From the NCBI GenBank assembly GCA_949317995.1, contig OX439037.1, positions 70,991,762-71,055,761 of the forward strand: DNA of 64,000 nucleotides. The letters run 5' to 3'. Positions 55,401 through 64,000 of the stretch are shown here, in pieces (the stretch's first letter is position 1; every line of letters starts with the position of its first letter). The notes under the pieces are model-generated. The model did no database searches, had not been told where the DNA came from, and was given only the letters and a program-made list of their open reading frames with translations. Source of the DNA: Acholoe squamosa. Lineage: Eukaryota; Annelida; Polychaeta; Phyllodocida; Polynoidae. The translations under genes were made by a program, and so were the position numbers.

Positions 55401-58100
55401 CAGTTAGAATAGGAAGGTAGTGGATTCAAAATTATACAGGTGTCAGTGCTGTACATCATATATTACAAATGTGCCATCAAAGTAATTCAGGTATTCCCTC
55501 TAAGATTATTGATTCTGAGATATTTTCCTACTTAAAATTCTCTAGATATAGAAATTAATATGGTCCTTCTATGTCCTCCAGATGTACTAAACCATAAGCT
55601 AAACATGATGGCTTAGCTCTCAAATAGGGCTATTTGATTGACCTAACATAACCATATTCATTCTAATAAGCATTGAATTATAGAGAAAATTAATTTCAAC
55701 CCTCTTTCCTAGATGCCAAGTTTTTCACTTCAAACTAAAAGTCAGGGCAAAATTTAACAAGTGTCATAAACTGGGGGTAACCTTTGAACAAATACTGTAA
55801 GCTGATTTTGGTGTAAACTTTGAAGTACCAGGGTTACAGTTATTTAATTCCTTTAGTACCAAAATTGGGGATGTGCACTTATTAGGATATGTGGGCTTAT
55901 TAGAATGAATATTTTGTATCAACTATGCCCGTCTCATTTTACGCAAACGCTGACAAATTGTCATATATATTTGATGTGATGTACTGTAATTGTGAGGACT
56001 CTTTATGGATAAGTCTAAAACTTATTAAATTACAAGAGAAATCTTTTGTCTTTTTCAGCTGATCTATTGAAATTGTACATAAATACTACTTCATGGATGG
56101 AGATAACTTAATATATCCATTTCTTGAGAGTGAAAATGGCTGAGAATCTAGCATGTAAAGCAGAGTGTGGTAAGAGCATAAGGTAATATATATTTATATG
56201 AGAAATCAATTGGTCACCCCATGTCCATGTCTTCTGAGTCCTCTTGTATTGGCAATAACATAAGATATAAAAATAGTATTATAGATGGAAATTTCATTCA
56301 TAAATGGTAGGTACATGTACTTCAATTGTACATAATAATATTTCTTTGAATCATATATGATTTATATACATCAATGGGGAAACATTTTTTCAGTGTATAT
56401 ATGTGATGGAAGGTGGTTCATTTCATGACTTTTCTTTCTTTAAAATGTGTGGCTTTCTATTTCACTCTAGCATTCCACTGTGTGAAGATTAAGGTGCTGG
56501 TTTTCATCTGTGCAGCAAAAATATTTTGGTATTAAGGGATATACTTCATATAACTACACAACATAAATAAATCTAAAATTATTGTGCAGTAGAACCTTAA
56601 ACTTGTTAATCTGTCAAAACTTAATATCCTTTCAATGTTTTCTACCTCACAGTTTTTCAGTTCATGTTATCTGTAATTCATGGTGGCCAGTAATAGGTAC
56701 TAAGGCACTTTTGTTGGAGACATTGTCAAAATATTCATTGTGTGTCTATCATGATGTCATTTCATGTCTATATATACTACAACTTCAGGTTTGTTCCAAA
56801 TATTAAGGAATAGGAATTATGCACACTTTATTGATAATTTCTAATTAGCTTTAACTAAACCAGATTTAAGAAGAGTGCCAAACAATCGATTTATTTGAAA
56901 AGTTCCACCATGCACTAAAGGTCTGATTTTCCAAACGTAGAATTATATTCAATAAATACATTGATTATTGTCACAATGTCCCGAGAGAGATATTATCCAT
57001 ATAATGTTTGTATTCTGTCCTTCAGGTCAGTGAAGGCCTAGCTTTATATCTGCCTAGCTTTTTACATAAAGATGGTTAATGTGAACTGCATAGCCCCCTT
57101 GTACAGTCAGGAATGGGTAAAGAGTAAAGGATGGTGAACTGTGTTGACTTGTACAGGCTGGACATGAAGGCTTCATTCTGATGTTGATTGAAAATAAAGT
57201 GTCTATAATTTTATCCGAATATAGTTTTATTTGTGCCTGGAGCCACACTATAAAACCTACAAAGCACAAAGATAACGTGTCCATGGACTAGTGCAATATA
57301 GTAATCACTGTGCATATACAGGTAATATAGACTTGTTTTTGGCCAAGGCACCCCAGTGCCTGGGGTATTCCCGGTTAGCAGATTCCTGCGTGGGCTGATC
57401 CCTGCTGAAGCTGATACCTTGCGAGATAAGGACTGATAACACCCTGAAAAGTTGGTACTGAATGAAAGGAATTTTCTCATTGGTCAATATTGTATACCGT
57501 TTGGTCGGAATAGAACGCGGGTTGTCTTATGTTTTTTTGGTAATTTTTATGGTCTACTTTAAGTAACAAAATTGCCCACTTATCAATTTTTTTCTGATTT
57601 CTCTTTTTTAGAAAAGTGAAAATAGACATGTTAAACTTTGTTACTGATGTGCATTTTCTACAGTAAAATTTAAAAATCCCCCCACTCCGCCTTCTGAAAA
57701 GGAGGACTAGAAATGACCATAAGTTAAATTTTAGGATATCCCCTTCCCTCGCTCTTCCAAGATGAAACGTGGCCCAATGCACAGGGCAATCAAATTGTGG
57801 AACACAATCCCGGTCAGAACACAACAAAAGATAAGAATTAAGAAACTCCTAGGCACCCTTATGAAAGGGAAAAAAAATTGCGTTGTCTCTAAATACAACC
57901 CGTAGTCCGGGGAGCTCTTGAGTTCGCATTTACCTACTGAAGTGAACATACATCTGCTGCAGGGCGAACTATAGGAATGATGTGACTGAAGATAGAGATA
58001 CATCTGATAATTGGATGACATTATATGACAAAAGACTCTAATACAAGCATTTATTAGTTAACCTTATTACTTGCCTTCCAGTCTTCTTTTACAATAGGAT
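52456..58100. other. 3' flank and intergenic region with no recognised gene
   Basis: Largely unique AT-rich sequence, probably holding the mannosidase 3' UTR at its left. No conserved open frame, splice pattern or RNA gene was recognised. AATAAA occurs several times (for example near 54360 and 57193) and cannot be assigned. Confidence 0.4.
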
Positions 58101-58419
58101 ATTCTGTTATAACATGTAACCACCCCGTAGGGTCGGCATTATGCTCCCATCCTATCAAGATGACCAACGGACATGATGCACTCCAGCATCAGCAGCCTTT
58201 AAAGGGTTAAGGGTTTAGGCATTGAGAAGGACCCATCCTCGCCACCTTTGATAAAGATGTATGTACTACTGAACAGTTTTTGCAACTAGAATCGTCCACA
58301 TTACATATTGATTTGTATTTGATATGTTAATTACACCGTCTTGATAAGACTCTTATCTGACGTCACGAGAAATTTCCAGGGTTTGGTTTGGTTGATTTTA
58401 CCTCCACTAATACCGGGTA

Positions 58420-58650
58420 CCGTAATCTCCCGCGTATAAGACGCGTCCTCTACGCCAAACAAATCCCTGCTGCGTCTTATAGGATTTCCTCAAGTTTGGG
58501 GTGGGCTTATACGAGGGGTACTTTTACTATAGAAATGTACTTATCTTACAAATTTCAGCATTAAAATGTGCGTCTTATACGCGAAAATGCATGTGCTGAG
58601 TTTGGGTGCGTCTTATACGCGCAATGCGTGTTCTACGTGGGAGATTACGG
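58420..58650. mobile_element. TA-flanked CCGTAATCTCCCGCG MITE
   Basis: Ends CCGTAATCTCCCGCGTATAA and a right end GTGGGAGATTACGG are bordered by TA. Internal CTTATACGCG units match the element at 43387. Confidence 0.75.
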
Positions 58651-58797
58651 TAGTACTTAAAAGTTAGCAGTTTCTGTGGTTCTTGGACATTTGAGTTATT
58701 GGCTCAGGGTCCCCCTGAGTCTATACCGCCGGATTGGTGGTGGCGTTTAAAAATGAAAAAAAGTTAATTTTTCATTTTACATTTTCTATAGGAAATA

Positions 58798-59045
58798 CCG
58801 TAATCTCCCGCGTATAAGGCGCGTCTTATAGGCCAAACAAAAGGCTGCTGGGACTTATACGTGGTTGGAAAATTGCCTTGAGTTTGCGGTGCGCCTTATA
58901 GGGGGGGGGGGGTATTTTTACTATAGAACAGTACTAAATTAACAAAAATCTGCTCTTAGAGGTGCGCCTTATATGTGGACTTGCATTCTCTGAGTTGGGG
59001 GTGCGCCTTATACGTGAGCTGCGCCTTATACGCGGGAGATTACGG
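58798..59045. mobile_element. TA-flanked CCGTAATCTCCCGCG MITE, second of a close pair
   Basis: Ends CCGTAATCTCCCGCGTATAA and TTATACGCGGGAGATTACGG are nearly perfect inverted repeats with TA on both sides. It lies 147 bases from the previous copy but differs inside (GCGCCTTAT units). Confidence 0.8.
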
Positions 59046-59384
59046 TAGAAGTTATACATTAATTAAATTGTTATAAATGATTAGTTCACATATTTGTCTG
59101 TATATTCATGCTAGAAAAAAAAACTAAACATGCACTCATCTATTTACCATGATTATTTTCACATAAAAAGTAGATAGATTTTTAATGATTCTCCAATCCA
59201 CTTCCCCAAAGGCTTAGGTCCTGGTCCGACTTTTCTCTTTATTTTTACATAGATTAAACAAAAGTCTCTTAATGTGAGACGCTTTTGTTCAATCATATAA
59301 GAATAAAGAGAGAAAAGTCACTAACTCCAGGTGAATTGACATTTGACTTGCTCAAGTGAATAGATTTATGAGGGAGGGAGATTT

Positions 59385-59510
59385 GGGAGCGAGGGGGCTA
59401 GGTGTCAAGGGGGGCCAGGTTTTCAGGGGGCTAGGGGGCCAGGTGTCCAGGGGCCAAGTGTCGTGGCCAGGGGCCAGGTGTCAGCACACCAGGGGGCCAG
59501 CGTTCCAAGG
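59385..59510. repeat. GC-rich minisatellite (GGCCAGGTGTC type)
   Basis: About eight imperfect units of GGGGGCCAGGTGTCA with variable length. Not coding. Confidence 0.75.
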
Positions 59511-60034
59511 TGTTCAGTAAGATAAGGTTATGCCAGACTGGTGTCAGTACATGTATAGATAATAGTAAGTAATTAGTCAATATTTTGCATGTGCTGATTC
59601 CTGTGACCCTACAGGTTTGATAGAGGGTTTTACGGTACATACCCTGAGCCTTCTGGGCTTCAATGCACAACGCCCAATTATTTTTTGACTGAATGTTACC
59701 AGGCCTATAACTAGCACGTCGCGGGGTGGTTCAATTTTCATCAGTTGGACCTTTATCAGTTTAATGGTGGAACTTAGTGAAATTTCATTAAACAAATACA
59801 TGGAATAACCTTTTTTTTATACTAAATGGTTATTAAAATGGGCCATACGAGAAAAATATATTTCTGATATGGTTTTCTCCATAAAAACCTTAATAATTGT
59901 CTGATTTTGAAGCTGTGAAAACTAACATTTAGCTCATAATCTCTTTTATGCTCCCTAGGGTGGACCTGTTTTCCTTCAATAGCGCTGTGGGGTGGTTTGA
60001 AACGACAAACCCCTCCTAGTTAGGGGCCTGGTTA

Positions 60035-60244
60035 CCGTAATCTTTCTCGTATAAGACGAATTCGAGCACCATTGCGCCTTGTAGAATTGCTGAAAGGAGG
60101 GGTGCATCTTAGTTTAATAGGCTGCTTTACTACAGCTCAGTACTGAACCTTCAAAATTCAAGCCATTGCTGCGATTTATAGCATTTCCTTCAACTTAGGG
60201 GGCATCTTATAAATGGGATGTGCCTTTTATACAGGAGATTATGG
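60035..60244. mobile_element. Diverged TA-flanked CCGTAATCT MITE
   Basis: Ends CCGTAATCTTTCTCGTATAA and TTTATACAGGAGATTATGG form an imperfect inverted pair with TA on both sides; an older copy of the same family. Confidence 0.6.
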
Positions 60245-61073
60245 TAATTCACAATTAATGCTTTTAGTTTTTATCAACACATGTTCAATGTGTGCTGGTC
60301 CATAAAACAATGACAGAAGAGATATTTATTTTTATTTACAAGACTTTTATTTCAATATTAATGTAATCTACAGGAATGGAAATGGGAATATGATGTCGAA
60401 GCTAAAAATAAAACCCCTTTGAAATTTTCTAAAATTAGAACCTCTCCCCCGCCGAAGAAAGAACAAAAAAAGGTGAAAGTGGGATAATTTACATAAAAAT
60501 AAAATCACAATGAAAGTTTCTAAAGGCTATGATAGTAAATCTCAGATAGAGGCCCATGATTTAACAGATAAGCCTCTATGATGATATGATCATATTTCAT
60601 TCAATATTATCACATAAAAGATCTTATTTGTTTCACTGTACATATTAGATACCAGTTGATACCAATGCTTTTCATAATAACTGCAGTATCTTTGCTCTGA
60701 TCTTAAAATATCTCCATCTATTTGAGCCCATTTGAAACATGATCTATATACATACACTTCATTCATTGATAATCATGTAAATCTATCATATACATATGAA
60801 CTTCATTGACCAGCAAATTATTCAGAATTATAATAAATTTCCCCTTTTCATTTTTGTGCATTCGCAGTGTTTTAACAGTCACATATTGCTTTCATATGAA
60901 AGTATATTTCCCTCTTTTGATATTAGAAAAACCTTGGCTGTTGTGGTTGTTCCAACTTAGGAACATAGTCTTTTGTATGTCAGCAATGGTTTTTTCATTT
61001 GATCCGAATGTTTTTATACAAAATAAGCGAGTTATGGCAGTATTAGAAACACATTTACTTTTTCAAAATCTCT

Positions 61074-61521
61074 TTAGCTACGATGAAAAAGCTTTTTAAG
61101 GAAGGGGAAATATTTGTACGCTTTTCTATCTGGAGTTTCAGTGGGGCTGTGGGCTTTGCCTCGAAGCTCCGTGAGTGAGTGCTTGTCAGTGGTCTGGGTC
61201 CTTCGCGATGAAGGTCCTGGGACGTTGTCCCTGGTCTGGGCGACCAATTGGGTCATGGTCAATTCAGATTTTCCACCGGACTCCATCTTGTCTGTCACAT
61301 TGGTCTTGGCCTTAGACTTTTTTGGCTGAATAATCTTTGGCAGAGATAAGCCGGACATAAAGGAGCTCATGGAGAAGGGTTTGCGTCTTTCCACTTTTGT
61401 ATGCAGTGGAGGTGGGTCACGGTTTTCTGTGAAAGGCACTGGCTTTACTTGGATTTGTGCCCTGATTTTTTCCCTGCTGTTGGCCATTGGAGGTGCACCT
61501 GCTGTAGTGTCATTGTTTCTC
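61074..61521 (-). CDS. Last coding exon of an unrecognised host gene
   Basis: About 149 codons ending KKLFHRS and stop TAA (61076-61074). The acceptor TTCTTATAG is at 61522-61530. Residues are Ser/Thr/Pro/Lys-rich and probably disordered, with SSFMSGLSLPKIIQPKK and a final KAYKYFPFLKKLF helix. Phase matches the exon at 61963-62310 (Lys codon split AA/G). No family was recognised; coding is supported by matching splice phases over three exons. Confidence 0.7.
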
Positions 61522-61962
61522 CTATAAGAATATAAAAGAAGAGTAGCTCTGAATTACCCTTTTTTCCCCTGATATACCTTTTAACTCTTTTAAAGCTGTT
61601 AATACACTAATTTAATGCAGCATGGCCATTCATCCTTATGATGCATGAATGCACCCTTGGTGGGTTGACTCATCAGGACTGCATCCATGCATCATGCCAT
61701 CCCACTTGACTGAAAAACAATCTTCCATTTAGGAATGCTTATATTAACCCAGCAGAGTTAGCCTTACCAAAGACAATTAATATAATATTCCTTTGAATAT
61801 AAACAGAATAATAAAATTAGATATTTCCTCAAGGATAAAACCAATATGAGGATACAACAAACACATGGTATCAAATAAAATCACTGTCCACTGCCACGCT
61901 AATTGGACAGTGATAGAAATCTAATCCTATGTTAATTATTTTCAAAGAAGAAGCAAACTTAC

Positions 61963-62310
61963 TTAGATCTTGCTCCAAATAAATAATGGAAGTACAACTC
62001 AGTATCTGACAACTTTGTCATCACTCCGTCCTCATCCATCTCAGCCGCCATTTCAGCCATCATCCAGGCGCGATCTCTCCTGCTCCGAGAGATGTTTCTG
62101 AGAAGGGGAAAACGCTCTGGCTCCTGGCTGTGAGTCTCTGGCTTGGGGAAGTGTTCATTTTGATCAAAATCTGGTATGGACACACCAGGAGCTGCTGCCC
62201 CTGGGAGCATGGGCTCTGGGGAGTAGCAGAGGGTATCATATGCATTGGGCACCTTTTTCTTTACGGCAGTGCCAAATCCCGAAGGATGCTCTACCTCCTC
62301 ATTAGAATCC
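61963..62310 (-). CDS. Penultimate exon of the unrecognised host gene
   Basis: 348 bases. Contains DSNEEVEHPSGFGTAVKKK, an acidic-Pro segment and a helical block RDRAWMMAEMAAEMDEDGVM then KLSDTELYFHYLFGARSK, which looks like a conserved folded helix pair. Acceptor CCTTTAG, donor GTAAGT. Phase 1-base in and 2-base out agree with both neighbours. Confidence 0.7.
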
Positions 62311-62603
62311 CTAAAGGAAGATACAAATTGACTATTAGGTCCTTGTGGGTTTCATTTAACTTCAGAATCAATGCAAAACTTATTAAAAACATACCGTATC
62401 TGATGTAAAAAACCTGAAAATTGTTGTGACCTTACATTAGGACGCCGAGCAGGTTTTTCAATATAAATCAAAATGTTATGCAGCATATGGATGAGGTTTT
62501 GATACTATAGAAAGCTGTCAAAACTTATGCTACATTTCTTTCAACTAAGGGTGCATCCTATATGGGCAGATTTATGATATTTTCAAAAGTGTAATAAACT
62601 TAC

Positions 62604-62729
62604 AGCTCTGCTGGTGACTGGATGTTTTGCTGACCGCTATTTATAACGAGTTCTGGGAACCTTGACCTTACCATCCCATCCTGGGAAAACGATGGTGTAG
62701 GTTCTGTATAGTCACTGGCATAGTTGGTA
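62604..62729 (-). CDS. Upstream exon of the unrecognised host gene
   Basis: 126 bases encoding TNYASDYTEPTPSFSQDGMV then a polar stretch ending QSPAEL. Acceptor TTTTCTCATAG, donor GTAAGT. It joins in phase to the next exon (Leu codon CT/G). Further exons must lie beyond the right edge or in sequence where I could not recognise them. Confidence 0.6.
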
Positions 62730-62799
62730 CTATGAGAAAAGAAAAAAGAAAAATGTTGATTAGAATTTGGATTTTCATGAATGTTATGTTGCTTAACCC

Positions 62800-62915
62800 A
62801 ATTTGGGCTGCTAATGATGCATCATGCTCATTGGTCGTCATGATACACGAATGCAGCCTTTTGGTGAGTTACTCACCAAAGCTGCATTCATGCATCATGA
62901 TGGCAAAATGACATT
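62800..62915. repeat. Dispersed palindromic GCATCATG family copy with hairpin
   Basis: Starts TTAACCCAATTTGGGC and contains GCATCATGCTCATTGGTCGT, then a hairpin: GAATGCAGC, TTTGGTGAG, loop, CTCACCAAA, GCTGCATTC. A diverged relative is at 61610-61700. Both lie in or next to introns of the minus-strand gene. Confidence 0.55.
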
Positions 62916-63689
62916 CGTTTGTCAGAAAAAAAAAGAAACTTTTCTTTCACATTAAAAAACTTCATTTATTTTCGTTTAAAATTTCTGCTAATTCTCTTAA
63001 ATACGCCAAAGCAATAATTTCCTGTGAACTCAAACTTGGCAGCACTTAACCGGTGCATCATGCTTACCAATTGCAGGGTGTCTGGCAGACCCCTTTGAAA
63101 AAAGTAGGACTGAAAATTTTCAAAAAGTAGGACTAAAGTAGGACAAAAGTAGGAAAATATAAGAAAAAATAGGACATGTAGAATAAACAATGCATGTGTA
63201 ACAAACCTATTTATCCTCAGAATTGATAAGCTTATATGTAGAATCTATTAGGATAATATTCCAGAACATATTTAAATGGTGCTCAGTTTGTACCTGTATC
63301 ATTGGTATGTGAAACATGATATACAGTGGTTTCATGAAGGCATTTACAGCGAGTCTGCTACGTCAAAATGATGTACAGTTGCCATGTTGGAGCACAATGT
63401 GTGAAATAAAACAGTAAATTGTTTCTTTGTCATGAATTGTTGCCAATGTATTGGGATGACTGATCCTAGATTGAGATTGAGAAATTGGCTAGTTGTTTCA
63501 GCACACTAACAGGTGAAACTTGTAATGACAAGTCTATGGCAAAGGTTTTGCCTCAACATGGCTGCCATACAAGATCTGTGGGGTAATAATTTTGTGAAAC
63601 CGCTATATAGAACTTACTTAATAGACACAGTTTTTGTACAATGTATTCATGTACTACACAGAGGGTATGTCACAATATCCCACTTGGCA

Positions 63690-64000
63690 GAAAAACTTTT
63701 TTTTTACGTCAAAAAAACGTTTTATTTTGGTTCCTAAGTTTGCAAAACGTTTTTTTTAAACGTCAAAATAACGTTTTTACATGTACTCAAAAAAATGTTA
63801 TTTTGATGTTTTTATAAAAACATTTTTATATCAGGTTAAAAAAACGTTTTTTTAACGTAAAAGAAACATAAATAAAAAACATTTTTATTTGGTTGAAAAT
63901 TGGTTGAAAAAGCAAACGTTTCTATTTGGTTGAAAATTGATTGAAAAATATTTAAAAACGTTTTTTCAACATCAAAATAATGTTTTTTTTAAAAACGTCT
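63690..64000. repeat. Low-complexity AACGTTTTT repeat
   Basis: Repeated AACGTTTTTT/AAAAAACGTT words separated by TCAAAATA phrases make the region nearly self-complementary. It continues off the right edge. Confidence 0.8.

Noticed and set aside
57054-58021. Overlapping minus-strand frames of 60-116 residues
   Set aside because: No shared phase, splice sites, domains or composition bias; they overlap each other in several frames.

Overview
The window is animal nuclear DNA from a bilaterian, most likely a marine invertebrate; the species cannot be named from sequence alone. It carries an intron-rich Golgi mannosidase gene, the 3' exons of a second spliced gene, and dense fields of short terminal-inverted-repeat (TIR) transposons and satellites. 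There is no sign of a prokaryotic or organelle genome.

1-18.7 kb: most of an integrated Polinton/Maverick (adintovirus-like) element, a virus-like self-synthesising DNA transposon. It is very AT-rich and every recognised gene is on the minus strand. In transcription order from the right: a BTB plus RING-like protein, an 81-bp tandem array, penton, protein-primed DNA polymerase B (broken into four frame blocks), a PC4-like protein, a Cys-rich protein, retroviral-type integrase, packaging ATPase, two small virion/core candidates plus a conserved Polinton protein, major capsid protein, adenovirus-type protease, a one-span membrane protein, a coiled-coil protein, a DUF5662-like protein, a tandem death-domain protein and dUTPase. 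Genes are packed with 1-5 base gaps or overlaps. A 9-mer, TTTATCTCA on the plus strand (TGAGATAAA in the gene direction), lies about 30-75 bases upstream of most gene clusters. The left end lies outside the window and no terminal inverted repeat was recognised.

18.7-29.9 kb: satellite-like repeats (an 81-bp unit, a 1081-bp duplicated block, roughly 60-bp subrepeats), then a 470-bp tandem array built from a TTAA-flanked palindromic element. 29.9-36.2 kb: a long-TIR element filled with 485-bp repeats, a G-run TIR element, and a three-level nest of transposons.

36.5-52.2 kb (+): a complete class I Golgi alpha-1,2-mannosidase (GH47, MAN1A-like) gene, 11 coding exons giving 643 codons. Exon 8 exists as two tandem, equal-length (109 bp), homologous copies that look mutually exclusive. 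Its introns hold several short DNA transposons, one of the same family as an insertion inside the Polinton.

52.2-61 kb: intergenic, with TA-flanked transposons and a minisatellite. 61.1-62.7 kb (-): the last three exons of an unrecognised host gene. 63.6-64 kb: low-complexity AACGTT-rich repeat.
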